A stretch of DNA of 43,865 nucleotides, taken from Streptomyces atriruber. Lineage in GTDB: Bacteria; Actinomycetota; Actinomycetes; Streptomycetales; Streptomycetaceae. This document shows positions 9,885-18,489 of the stretch, in pieces (within the stretch, counting starts at the first letter, position 1; each line of letters starts with the position of its first letter). The stretch covers positions 352 through 44,216 of the forward strand of contig NZ_LIPN01000047.1 in the NCBI RefSeq assembly GCF_001418325.1. Direction: 5' to 3'. A model generated the notes under the pieces. The model made no database searches and was not told where the DNA came from. It worked only from the letters and a program-made list of their open reading frames with translations. The position numbers and the translations under genes were made by a program.

Positions 9885-11399
9885 TTGTCCCGTACTACGG
9901 CCGAGTACGAGCCGCCCGCCGAGCCACCCGACGACCCCGCGCCGGGCGACGACCACGCGTTCTTCGGGCAGCCGCGCGGCCTGCTCACGCTCTCCGGCCT
10001 GGAGGTCTGGGAGCGCTTCTCGTTCCTCGGCATGCAGGCCATCCTCGTCCTCTACTTCGCCGACTCCGTCGCGAACGACGGCATGGGGATGGATGCCGGC
10101 ACGGCCGCGTCGGTGTCAGCGGCGTACGGCACCCTGGTCTATCTGGTCTCCGTGGCCGGCGGCTGGCTCGCCGACCGCATTCTCGGCTCGTACCGCGCGG
10201 TGCTGTGGGGCGGCATCCTCATCGCCTGCGGCCACTACTCGATGGCCGTGCCGACGCCGACGATGACCTGGGTGGGCCTCGGCCTGATCAGCGCGGGCAC
10301 CGGCCTGCTCAAGCCGAACGTCGCCTCGATGGTCGGCAAGCTCTACCGCACCGAGGACGAGCGCCGCGACGCCGGTTTCGCGCTGTACTACATGGCGATC
10401 AACGTGGGCGCCTTCGCGGGCCCGCTGATCACCGGCTGGCTCGGCGACCACAAGGGCTGGCACTGGGGCTTCTCCGCGGCCGCCATCGGCATGACCTTCG
10501 GTCTGGTCCAGTACGTCGCCGGACGGCGCCACCTCGCCGGACGCAAGGCCTCCGCGGAGTTCGCGCTGCCGCGGGAGGCGATGCGCCGCGCGGTGCTCAT
10601 GATCGTCTTCGGCTGTGCCGTCGCCGCCGCGCTCGCGGGTCTCCTCGCCGCCGTCGGCTGGCTGACCATGGACCGCTTCGTCGACCTGCTCACCCTCATC
10701 TCGGTGATCGCGCCGATCGTCTACTTCGCGGTGATGTTCCGCAGCCCGCGCGTCACGGGCGAGGAAAGGCGCCGGCTGCGACCCTACGTAGTGCTGTTCC
10801 TCGCCTCCGTAGTCTTCAACTTCATCCTCTTCCAGGCGTACTCGACGATGATGCTGCTCGCCGCGTCGAACGCCGAGACGTCGATCCTCGGCTACCACTT
10901 CCCCGCCAGCTGGTACGCGTCCGCGCTGGGCGCCTTCGAGGTGGCGCTCGCGCCGGTCGTGGCCGCCGTCTGGGCGCGGATGGGCCCGCGCCAGCCGCAC
11001 GCGTCCAACAAGATCGCGTTCGGTGTGATCCTGGGCGGCCTGTCGTTCCTCCTGATGGTGCTGCCCACGTCGGGGCACGCCGACAACACGTACAAGATGG
11101 CGGCCTGGTGGATCGTCGGCTCCTATCTGCTGCTCGGGCTCGGCGACATCCTCCTGGAGACCTCGGGGATGTCGGCGACGACGAAGCTCGCCCCGAAGGC
11201 CTTCGCCAGCCAGACCATGGCGCTGTGGTTCCTCTCCCTCGCGCTCGCCAACGGCATCCAGGCACAGGTCGTGAAGTTGTACGGAGAGGTCTCCAACCCC
11301 GCGTACTTCGGCGTGAACGGCGCGATCGCCGTGGTCGCGGGCATCGCCGTGATCACGCTGGCGCCGTGGCTGCGCCGCACCATGCACCCCGTCCACTGA
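9885..11399 (+). CDS. POT/PTR2-family proton-coupled di/tripeptide transporter
   Basis: A 504-residue polytopic protein with a hydrophilic N-terminal tail and about twelve to fourteen membrane segments. EVWERFSFLG (about 40-49) carries the family ExxERF motif in helix 1, which couples protons to peptide uptake. The conserved FALYYMAINVGAF (about 165-177) matches the PTR2 signature region. The start is a TTG at 9885 with GGAG eight bases before it. The next gene, a CocE-type hydrolase, begins 28 bp after the stop and is probably co-transcribed, suggesting uptake of peptides or esters followed by hydrolysis. Confidence 0.9.
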   Translation: MSRTTAEYEPPAEPPDDPAPGDDHAFFGQPRGLLTLSGLEVWERFSFLGMQAILVLYFADSVANDGMGMDAGTAASVSAAYGTLVYLVSVAGGWLADRILGSYRAVLWGGILIACGHYSMAVPTPTMTWVGLGLISAGTGLLKPNVASMVGKLYRTEDERRDAGFALYYMAINVGAFAGPLITGWLGDHKGWHWGFSAAAIGMTFGLVQYVAGRRHLAGRKASAEFALPREAMRRAVLMIVFGCAVAAALAGLLAAVGWLTMDRFVDLLTLISVIAPIVYFAVMFRSPRVTGEERRRLRPYVVLFLASVVFNFILFQAYSTMMLLAASNAETSILGYHFPASWYASALGAFEVALAPVVAAVWARMGPRQPHASNKIAFGVILGGLSFLLMVLPTSGHADNTYKMAAWWIVGSYLLLGLGDILLETSGMSATTKLAPKAFASQTMALWFLSLALANGIQAQVVKLYGEVSNPAYFGVNGAIAVVAGIAVITLAPWLRRTMHPVH

Positions 11400-11419
11400 G
11401 GACACCCCGTCCACTGAGG
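11385..11419 (+). repeat. 17-bp direct duplication across the transporter stop codon
   Basis: CACCCCGTCCACTGAGG occurs at 11385-11401 and exactly again at 11403-11419. The first copy contains the last codons and TGA of the transporter. The second sits in the intergenic gap, and its terminal GAGG is at the right distance to act as the ribosome site of the hydrolase at 11428. Confidence 0.9.
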
Positions 11420-11427
11420 TTCCACTC

Positions 11428-13419
11428 ATGCAGATCCGCGACTCCTACCCGTACGAGACCACCCGCGAGGACTTCCGCGTACCCCTCGCCGACGGGACCA
11501 CGCTCTACGCGCGCGTGTGGCGCCCGGTCACCGACGAACCCGTCCCCGTGCTCCTGGAGTACCTCCCCTACCGCCTCAGCGACTGGACGGCGCCGCGGGA
11601 CTGGCAGCGCCACCCCTGGTACGCGGGCCACGGCTACGCCTCCGTGCGGGTCGACGTCCGCGGGCACGGCAACAGCGAGGGCCTGCCCACCGACGAGTAC
11701 TCGGCGCAGGAGCTGGCCGACGGCGTCGAGGTGGTGAACTGGCTGGCCGCGCAGGACTGGTCGAGCGGCAAGGTCGGCATGTTCGGCATCTCCTGGGGCG
11801 GCTTCAACTCCCTCCAGATCGCGGCGCTCGCCCCCGAGCCGCTCAAGGCGATCGTCACGGTCTGCTCGGCGGACGACCGCTACGACAACGACGTGCACTA
11901 CATGGGCGGTTCCGTCCTGGCGGTGGACATGCACGCGTGGGCGGCGACGATGCTGGCCTTCGTGTCCCGCCCGCCGGACCCGTACTTCGTGGGTGACGCG
12001 TGGCGCGAGATGTGGCTGACGCGCCTTGCGGCCGTCGAGCCCTTCATCCACACCTGGCTGGACCACCAGACCCGGGACGACTACTGGCGGCACGGCAGCG
12101 TCTGCGAGGACTACTCCGCGATCGGCGCCGCGGTCCTCGCGGTCGGCGGCTGGCACGACCCGTACCGCGACACGGTCCTGCGCCTCGTCGAACACCTCCC
12201 CGACGACCAGGTACGAGGACTCATCGGCCCCTGGTCGCACCAGTACCCGGACCGCGGCCTGCCGCCGGGCCCCTCGATCGGGTTCCTCCAGGAGACCCTG
12301 CGCTGGTGGGACCACCACCTCAAGGGCATCGACACCGGGGTGATGGCCGAGCCGAAGCTCCGCTCCTGGATCAGCGACTCGCACCCGCCGGCGACGGTCT
12401 ACCCGGAGCTGCCCGGCGGCTGGGTCGGCGACCCGTCCTGGCCGTCCCCGAACGTCACCCCCGTCAGCTACGCCCTGCAGGGCACGCCCGTCGTCGTCGA
12501 CTCCCCCCAGCACACGGGCCTGGACGCGGGCCGCTACTTCCCCTTCGGCAACGACGCCGACCTGCCGCCGGACCAGCGGGACGAGGACGCGAAGTCGGCG
12601 TGCTTCGAGTTCGAGGTCCCTGCCCGGGTACGGATCCTCGGGCGCGCCAAGGTGACCCTGCGGCTGCGGATGGACGTGCCGTACGGCCAGGCCGTCGCGC
12701 GCCTCTGCGACATCGCGCCGGACGGCTCGTCCACCCTCGTCACCCGGGGCGTGCTGAACCTCTCCGCGCGCAACGGCCGGGACCGCGTCGACGCCTGGCC
12801 CCTCGGTGCCACCGAGGACGTGACCTTCGAGCTCAACGGCATCGGCCACACCTTCCCGCCGGGGCACCGCATCCGTCTCGCCGTGTCCTCCGCCTACTGG
12901 CCCTGGATCTGGCCGCAGGCGGACTCGGTGGGCTTCACCCTGGAGCCGGTGGGCAGCGCCCTGGAACTGCCGGTCCGTGACGGCGACTTGGATCCGTCGA
13001 TCACCTTCGGGCCCGCCGAGCAGTCGGAGCCGCTGGGCGTGGTGTATCCGGCGACCCTGGACGAGCAGCGGCCCGAGCGTCTGGTCGTACGCGATGTCGC
13101 CAAGGGCGAGTGGCGGCTCGAGGTCGACCCGCGGTACGGCGGCACGCGCGTGTACCCCGACGGGCTCGAGTTCACCGAGGACGCCCTGGAGACGTACACG
13201 ATCCAGGAGGACGACCCGCTGAGCGCCCGCACCCGCTCGGACTGGACGATCCGCCTGCACCGGCCCGACCTCGGCTGGGACACGCGCGTCGAGACGCGCT
13301 CGGAGATCACCTGCGACGCGGCGGACTTCATCGCCTCGAACGAGGTGGTGTGCAAGGACGGCGACGAGGTCGTCTTCCACCGGACCTGGGAGCAGCGGAT
13401 CCGGCGGACGGCGGGCTAG
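11428..13419 (+). CDS. CocE/NonD-family serine hydrolase (X-Pro dipeptidyl-peptidase S15 fold)
   Basis: A 663-residue alpha/beta hydrolase. The nucleophile is Ser122 in GISWGG; Asp244 in GGWHDPY and His271 in WSHQYP complete the triad. The C-terminal third is the jelly-roll domain of the family (FPPGHRIRLAVSS, about 474-486). Family members cleave esters (cocaine esterase) or peptides and amides (glutaryl acylases, X-Pro peptidases); the substrate here is unknown. There is no signal peptide, so it is cytosolic, which fits the peptide transporter just upstream. The stop TAG overlaps the convergent HAD gene's stop by four bases. Confidence 0.9.
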   Translation: MQIRDSYPYETTREDFRVPLADGTTLYARVWRPVTDEPVPVLLEYLPYRLSDWTAPRDWQRHPWYAGHGYASVRVDVRGHGNSEGLPTDEYSAQELADGVEVVNWLAAQDWSSGKVGMFGISWGGFNSLQIAALAPEPLKAIVTVCSADDRYDNDVHYMGGSVLAVDMHAWAATMLAFVSRPPDPYFVGDAWREMWLTRLAAVEPFIHTWLDHQTRDDYWRHGSVCEDYSAIGAAVLAVGGWHDPYRDTVLRLVEHLPDDQVRGLIGPWSHQYPDRGLPPGPSIGFLQETLRWWDHHLKGIDTGVMAEPKLRSWISDSHPPATVYPELPGGWVGDPSWPSPNVTPVSYALQGTPVVVDSPQHTGLDAGRYFPFGNDADLPPDQRDEDAKSACFEFEVPARVRILGRAKVTLRLRMDVPYGQAVARLCDIAPDGSSTLVTRGVLNLSARNGRDRVDAWPLGATEDVTFELNGIGHTFPPGHRIRLAVSSAYWPWIWPQADSVGFTLEPVGSALELPVRDGDLDPSITFGPAEQSEPLGVVYPATLDEQRPERLVVRDVAKGEWRLEVDPRYGGTRVYPDGLEFTEDALETYTIQEDDPLSARTRSDWTIRLHRPDLGWDTRVETRSEITCDAADFIASNEVVCKDGDEVVFHRTWEQRIRRTAG

Positions 13420-14237
13420 GAACGGCCCCGGGACCGCAGCAGACGTTCGAGGACGACGGCGATGCCGTCGTCCTCGTTCGAGAGGGTCAACTGATCAGCC
13501 ACAGCTTTTAGTTCCCCGTGGGCGTTGGCCATGGCCACCCCGTGTGCGGCCCACAGGAACATGGGGATGTCATTGGGCATGTCCCCGAAGGCGATCGTGT
13601 CGGCGGCCGTCAGGCCGAGCCGCTCGGCGGCCAGCGCGAGCCCGGTCGCCTTGGTCACCCCGCACGGCTGGAGCTCCACCGTGCCGGGCCCCGACATGGT
13701 CACCGACGCGAGCGAGCCCACCGCGTCCCGCGCCACCGCCGCCAACTCGTCGTCCGCCAGTTTCGGATGGCGCAGCAGCACCTTGCTGATGGGCTCCTCC
13801 CACAGCACGTCCCGCTTGGGCACCCGCACGGCGGGGAGCGTGGGGTGCGGCATCTCGTAGCCCGGCTCGATGAGCGTGAGGCCCTCCACGCCGTCCTGGT
13901 CGACGGCCGCGTGGACCTGCCCGACCTCCGCCTCGATCTTCCCGAGCGCGGCCTCGGCGAGCTCGCGGTCGAGCGTCACCGACCACTCCATCCGGTTCGC
14001 CCCGGCGTCGTACAGCTGGGCGCCCTGGCCGCAGACGGCCAGGCCGTCGTAGCCGAGTTCGTCGAGGAGGGGCCGCACCCGTGGGGCCGGGCGGCCTGTC
14101 ACCACGAGGTGCCGGGCGCCCGCCTCGCCCGCGGCGGCCAGCGCCCGCCGCGACCGGTCCGAGACCGTGTCGTCGCCGCGCAGCAGCGTCCCGTCCAGGT
14201 CAGTGGCGATGAGTGCATATGCGAGGGGAGCGGACAT
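13416..14237 (-). CDS. HAD-superfamily phosphatase, Cof type
   Basis: A 273-residue C2B-cap HAD hydrolase. Motif I is DLDGT with Asp13 (nucleophile) and Asp15; motif II is Thr47 in VTGRP; motif III is Lys196 in GVTKATGL; motif IV is GDMPND (218-223). Such enzymes remove phosphate from sugar phosphates, FMN, PLP or similar small molecules, and the substrate is not predictable here. I chose the ATG at 14237 over an in-frame ATG at 14318 because the family starts just before motif I. The gene is convergent with the hydrolase and shares four bases with it. Confidence 0.9.
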   Translation of the reverse strand: MSAPLAYALIATDLDGTLLRGDDTVSDRSRRALAAAGEAGARHLVVTGRPAPRVRPLLDELGYDGLAVCGQGAQLYDAGANRMEWSVTLDRELAEAALGKIEAEVGQVHAAVDQDGVEGLTLIEPGYEMPHPTLPAVRVPKRDVLWEEPISKVLLRHPKLADDELAAVARDAVGSLASVTMSGPGTVELQPCGVTKATGLALAAERLGLTAADTIAFGDMPNDIPMFLWAAHGVAMANAHGELKAVADQLTLSNEDDGIAVVLERLLRSRGRS

Positions 14238-14457
14238 GATCCAGAGAATACGGATCCTGGGCCCGGCCGGAAGCTGCTTGGCAAGGTGCGCATACGCATG
14301 GGTGTGACCGGACCGCACCGAGGGCCCGCCGGTTCACCGGAAAGTGGAGGATTACATTCCGGCATGCCCCGTTCCGACTATGCGCGCACCACCTGGGGTA
14401 CCGCGCCGGGACGCTGCCGCGCGGGTCGCCCCGAACCCCGCCGCACGCCCCTGCCCG

Positions 14458-15669
14458 TCAGTCACAGGCGGCCGACACATGCCGCGCCAGGCGCGGCGAG
14501 GCGAATTCCGTACCGCACACGAACCGCATCACCGGGCCGAACGACGAACCACCCAGCATCCCGGTGAAGTAGAGCCCGGGGACGGACGAGGCGAACCCCG
14601 CGCCCAGCTTCGGCGTACCGCGGCTCGCCGCGAGACGGGCGCGCAGGCCGTGGCCGAGGAAGTCCAGCGCCGCGAGGTCCACGCGGTAGCCGGTCGCGGC
14701 GATGACGTGGTCGGCGGAGAGCTCCGCCACGCGGCCGCCCTGCGTCTCCACCGTCAGGACGGGCTGCCCCTGCGCGATACTCGCGGCCCTGATCCGGCGC
14801 ACCTCGTGCGTGCGGACCTTGCCCTCGAAGCGGTCCCGCAGCCACCATGCGCCGAGCGGCCCCAGAATGCGCCGGACCAGGAAGTGCCGTGCCTGGGGCG
14901 GCAGGTGGCGGTACGGATCGGCGTGGTAGCTGATCGCGTACAGCGACCAGGCGCGCCCGAAGGGCGATTCGGGGCGGAACTTCGGCTGCCGCCAGGGCGG
15001 TTCGCCGAAGGCGACCGCCCGCTTGCCGCGGGCCACCACCCTCACCTGCGCGCCCGCCTCGGCGGCGAGCACGGCCGTCTCCAGAGCGGACTGACCGGCC
15101 CCGACGACGATCAGGTCGCGTCCCGCGAAGCGGGTCAGGTCGTGGTGCTGGGAAGTGTGCGAGACGGGCCCGGTGGGGGAAGGCCCGTCCGGCACCGCAC
15201 CGGCGAGCTCGCGCGGCAGCCGCGAGAGGCCCGACAGGCCCGTCGCCACGATGACCGCGCGAGCCGTGAACTGCTCTCCGGAGTCCAGCTTCAGATCGAA
15301 GCCGCCCGGACCGCCCGAGGCGCGGCGGTCCACCGCGACGACCCGCACGCGCTCCAACTCGGGGACGAGCCGGTGCTGGAACCACTCTCCGTAGGCCACG
15401 AAGGTCTCGATCGGGATGATGTCCTCGTCCGTGACGAGGCGCCGGATGCCGGCCGCGTCGCAGTAGTCGGCGAGGGTGTGGCCGCGCTGCGGCGCGTCGA
15501 TGCTGGACGCGACGGGGGTGGACTTCAGCAGCATCCCTCGGGGCATGTGGGCGCGCCAGCTCACCATCGGATCGCCGAACACCCGCACCGGAATGCCGCG
15601 CGCCCGCAGATGGGCGGCGGTGGACAGGCCGTACGGCCCGGCTCCGACGACTGCTACCGGTTGCGTCAC
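14458..15669 (-). CDS. FAD/NAD(P)-dependent oxidoreductase (flavin monooxygenase-like)
   Basis: A 403-residue two-dinucleotide-domain flavoprotein: FAD site GAGPYG (9-14), NAD(P) site GAGQSA (190-195) and the ATGY hinge (325-328). The order and spacing match class B monooxygenases and lysine/ornithine N-hydroxylase relatives, but the FxGxxxHxxxY/F fingerprint of classical Baeyer-Villiger/FMO enzymes is not evident, so hydroxylation is unproven. The start is the GTG at 15669 with GGGGAGGG ahead of it. Only 19 bp separate it from the ATP-grasp gene, so they form one operon. Substrate unknown; the paired ligase suggests that it modifies or makes an amino-acid-like compound. Confidence 0.8.
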   Translation of the reverse strand: MTQPVAVVGAGPYGLSTAAHLRARGIPVRVFGDPMVSWRAHMPRGMLLKSTPVASSIDAPQRGHTLADYCDAAGIRRLVTDEDIIPIETFVAYGEWFQHRLVPELERVRVVAVDRRASGGPGGFDLKLDSGEQFTARAVIVATGLSGLSRLPRELAGAVPDGPSPTGPVSHTSQHHDLTRFAGRDLIVVGAGQSALETAVLAAEAGAQVRVVARGKRAVAFGEPPWRQPKFRPESPFGRAWSLYAISYHADPYRHLPPQARHFLVRRILGPLGAWWLRDRFEGKVRTHEVRRIRAASIAQGQPVLTVETQGGRVAELSADHVIAATGYRVDLAALDFLGHGLRARLAASRGTPKLGAGFASSVPGLYFTGMLGGSSFGPVMRFVCGTEFASPRLARHVSAACD

Positions 15670-15688
15670 GAAGTCCCTCCCCAGGGCG

Positions 15689-16969
15689 TCACATTGCGGC
15701 GGTGCTGCCGCGGCGCTGGGAGCGCCACAGCTGGTACAGATGCTTCGTCCCGGGCCGCAGGAAGCGCGCGAGCATCGTGAAGAACGGCTTCATGTCGTCG
15801 GCGGCGAGCCACGCGAGCTCCGTGCCGCTCGCGCGGGCGGGCGCGTGCGGCGTCGTGTATCCACTGCGGCGGTACGCGACGAGGGCGGGCAGGTCGATGT
15901 TCTCCACGACATACCGGTGCCCGGCGCGCTGGTCCCCCTCGGGGACGACGCGGCCCGTCAGGTCGAGGTGCATGGCACGGACGACGTCGATCTCCGACTC
16001 GTTCTCGAAGAGCCGGAACTGAGCGCCCATACGGGGGTTGAAGTCGAGCAGCTTGTACTGACCGTCGCGGCGGTCGAAGCGCAGGTCCAGGTCGATGATG
16101 CCGGTGAAGCCGATCTGCTTGATGAAACGCGCGGCGAGGTCGGCGAGTTCCGGGTTGTCGACGACGTACGCGTTCGACGTCATCCCCGCATGCGGCGGCC
16201 AGGAGCGGACCTTGACCCCCGTGAACATCGCGCGCGGGACGGAGTTCGCGTCGAAGTACGCGTGCACGATCCAGTCCTCGGCCTCTTCCCGGGGCAGATA
16301 CTCCTGGAGGATCACGCCGGGCCGCTCGCCCCAGTGACGGGCGAGCGCGAGAAGGCCGCCGGGGGTCTCGATGCGGGTGGTGCCGTGCACTGCAGGACGC
16401 TTCCGCCGGGTGAAGGCCTCGCGGTTCTTGGCCACCACGGGGAACCGCGCGCGGGACGCGAACTCCGCGACGTCCGCCGGGCTTTCCGGAAAGGTGGCAT
16501 CGGGCGAGGCGATGCCGTGCTCCACGCACAGCCCGTGCAGGCCTTGCTTGCTCGCCAGCCTTCGGGGCAATTCCGCTTCCACGCGCGGGAAGAGGAATCC
16601 ACCGAAGCCGGTGCGCTCCCCGGAGAGCTCGTCCTGGTGCTCGGCGATCAGGACGGCCGCCTCCTCGTCCGTGGGGATGAGGACGGCCGGTCTACCGATG
16701 CGGCGCCCGACCCGCAGCAGCCCCTCCACCAGTCGTTCCGGCTCTTCGGCGCCGGTGGTCGGCCAGGGAAAGGCGGCCGTCAGGTGGCGGGACGCGGCAG
16801 CCGGTGTGTACCGGTCCTCCGTGATCGCGTACATGGGAACGCCCAGCCGGCCGAGGCTGCGGATCGCTCCCACTCCACCGTGGTGCAGGGGGTAGTCACC
16901 GAACTTGACGATCAGTCCCGGGACGTTCCGGTCCGGCGTGAACGGCGCACTGGCGGCGATCCTGGCCAC
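15689..16969 (-). CDS. ATP-grasp carboxylate-amine ligase
   Basis: A 426-residue ATP-grasp protein. Features seen: an N-terminal pre-ATP-grasp domain with KFGDYPLHHGGVG (22-34), the ATP Lys181 in PVVAKN, the adenine-side QEYLP (222-226), and metal-binding DLDLRF (293-298) and LDFNPRMG (308-315). ATP-grasp enzymes activate a carboxylate as acyl phosphate and join it to an amine or thiol. The pairing partners cannot be read here. The start is the GTG at 16969 after GGGGGGAA; a frame to 17026 exists but lacks a site. It is the first gene of a two-gene operon with the flavoprotein and is divergent from fumarylacetoacetase. Confidence 0.85.
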   Translation of the reverse strand: MARIAASAPFTPDRNVPGLIVKFGDYPLHHGGVGAIRSLGRLGVPMYAITEDRYTPAAASRHLTAAFPWPTTGAEEPERLVEGLLRVGRRIGRPAVLIPTDEEAAVLIAEHQDELSGERTGFGGFLFPRVEAELPRRLASKQGLHGLCVEHGIASPDATFPESPADVAEFASRARFPVVAKNREAFTRRKRPAVHGTTRIETPGGLLALARHWGERPGVILQEYLPREEAEDWIVHAYFDANSVPRAMFTGVKVRSWPPHAGMTSNAYVVDNPELADLAARFIKQIGFTGIIDLDLRFDRRDGQYKLLDFNPRMGAQFRLFENESEIDVVRAMHLDLTGRVVPEGDQRAGHRYVVENIDLPALVAYRRSGYTTPHAPARASGTELAWLAADDMKPFFTMLARFLRPGTKHLYQLWRSQRRGSTAAM

Positions 16970-17062
16970 GGGTTCCCCCCACGTATGCCAAACCGAATGG
17001 GACCCCACCCATCCCGCGTCCCCCAAAGAACGCTAGGGCGGAATCGGAAAGTCCAGCAAGAC

Positions 17063-17091
17063 TTATCCGGACATTGCTAACTCTTTAGACA
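17063..17091 (+). promoter_or_regulatory. Possible promoter of fumarylacetoacetase
   Basis: TTATCC (17063-17068), a 17-bp spacer and TAGACA (17086-17091) resemble a housekeeping sigma promoter. The -10 is good and the -35 is weak. Transcription would begin just ahead of the palindrome at 17102-17135. Confidence 0.35.
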
Positions 17092-17101
17092 CTGCCGCAA
17101 C

Positions 17102-17135
17102 AGGGGTCTCCACACGTAACGTGTGGCACACCCCT
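17102..17135. promoter_or_regulatory. Two-tier inverted repeat ahead of fumarylacetoacetase
   Basis: Inner arms CCACACG (17110-17116) and CGTGTGG (17120-17126) are perfect around TAA. Outer arms AGGGGT (17102-17107) and ACCCCT (17130-17135) extend it with small bulges. It lies just downstream of the likely -10 and 22 bp before the ATG, so it could be an operator or an RNA hairpin in the leader. The binding protein is unknown. Confidence 0.5.
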
Positions 17136-17157
17136 ATGGAAAGCGAGGCAGGTACGC

Positions 17158-18447
17158 ATGTCCGAGCAGACCCCGCTCGACCCGGCCGCCGGTGACTCCA
17201 CCGACCTTCCCGGAGGCGATCCCTTCGGCCTTCCCGAGGGCGACCCCTTCGGACCCCACAACCTTCCCTACGGCGTGTTCTCCCTGGCCGGGGAGGCGGA
17301 CGGACGACGCAGGGTGGGCGTACGGCTCGGCTCGTACGTCCTGGACGCGGGCGCCGCGGCCGCCGCGCTCGGCTCCCCCTACGTGTCACTCCTGGCCCGG
17401 CCCACGCTGAACCCCCTGCTCTCCGCGGGCCGCAGGGCCTGGTCGGACGTGCGGCGCGCGCTGACCGCATGGGTGACGGTGCCGGCCCACCGGGAGACCG
17501 TACGCCCCCTGCTGCACCCCCTCTCCGAAGTGACCCTGCACCTGCCCTTCGAGGTTGCGGACTACGTCGACTTCTACGCTTCCGAGCACCACGCGACCCA
17601 CCTGGGCCAGATGTTCCGGCCGGACTCGCCGACGCCGCTGACGCCCAACTGGAAGCACCTGCCCATCGGTTACCACGGCCGGTCCGGCACGGTGGTCGTC
17701 TCCGGAACGGACGTCGTCCGCCCCTCGGGCCAGCGCAAGGCGCCCGCCGACGCGGCCCCCGTCTTCGGCCCGTCCGTCCGGCTCGACATCGAGGCGGAGG
17801 TGGGCTTCGTCGTCGGCGCCCCCTCGACGCACGGAACCCCCGTCCCCCTGGCGGACTTCCGGGAGCACGTCTTCGGACTGACCCTCCTCAACGACTGGTC
17901 GGCGCGCGACATCCAGGCCTGGGAGTACGTCCCGCTGGGCCCGTTCCTCGGCAAGTCGTTCGCCACGTCCGTCTCCGCGTGGATCACCCCGCTGGAGGCC
18001 CTGGACTCGGCGCGGATCGCGCCCCCGGAGCGCACGCATGAGCTCCTGCCCTACCTGGACGACTCCGCGGAGTCCGTGGCGGACGAGCCCGGCGGCTACG
18101 ACCTGCACATGACGGTCACCCTGAACGGCCAGGTCATCTCGGAGCCGCCGTTCTCCACCGTGTACTGGACGGCCGCGCAGCAGCTGGCGCACATGACGGT
18201 CAACGGCGCCTCGCTGCGCACCGGCGACCTGTACGGCTCGGGCACGGTCAGCGGTCCCGAGGCAGGTCAGTACGGTTCACTGATCGAGATCACCTGGAAC
18301 GGCCGCGACCCCCTCGAACTCCCGGACGGCAAGCGGACGTTCCTCGAGGACGGCGACGTGGTCACGCTCTCGGCCTGGGCCCCCGGGCCCAACGGCACGA
18401 GGGTCGGACTCGGCGAGGTGACGGGCCGGATCGCGTCCGCGAACTGA
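17158..18447 (+). CDS. fahA: Fumarylacetoacetase
   Basis: A 429-residue enzyme for the last step of tyrosine/homogentisate breakdown, splitting fumarylacetoacetate to fumarate and acetoacetate. It has the metal/catalytic segment YVDFYASEHHATH with Asp138 and His145, equivalent to the mouse Asp126/His133 pair, then the metal acids in LDIEAEVGF (about 206-214) and NDWSARDIQ (about 245-253). GYHGRSGT (171-178) is also conserved. The N-terminal 40 residues hold a small GDPFG repeat. Homogentisate dioxygenase and maleylacetoacetate isomerase are not beside it. The ATG has GAGG about ten bases upstream. Confidence 0.95.
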   Translation: MSEQTPLDPAAGDSTDLPGGDPFGLPEGDPFGPHNLPYGVFSLAGEADGRRRVGVRLGSYVLDAGAAAAALGSPYVSLLARPTLNPLLSAGRRAWSDVRRALTAWVTVPAHRETVRPLLHPLSEVTLHLPFEVADYVDFYASEHHATHLGQMFRPDSPTPLTPNWKHLPIGYHGRSGTVVVSGTDVVRPSGQRKAPADAAPVFGPSVRLDIEAEVGFVVGAPSTHGTPVPLADFREHVFGLTLLNDWSARDIQAWEYVPLGPFLGKSFATSVSAWITPLEALDSARIAPPERTHELLPYLDDSAESVADEPGGYDLHMTVTLNGQVISEPPFSTVYWTAAQQLAHMTVNGASLRTGDLYGSGTVSGPEAGQYGSLIEITWNGRDPLELPDGKRTFLEDGDVVTLSAWAPGPNGTRVGLGEVTGRIASAN

Positions 18448-18489
18448 GCCCGCCGAACTCACCCCGGCTGCTGGCACCGAACACTTACG

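Noticed and set aside
8570..11737. Plus-strand open frame of more than 1000 codons
   Set aside because: It runs antisense to the polyprenyl synthase and out of frame through the POT transporter; composition is Arg/Pro/Gly/Ala-rich as expected for a GC-rich shadow frame.
14364..14567. Small plus-strand frame beginning with ATG CCC CGT TCC after GGAGG
   Set aside because: The ribosome site is too far from the ATG, and the frame runs antisense into the conserved C-terminus of the flavoprotein with shadow-like composition.
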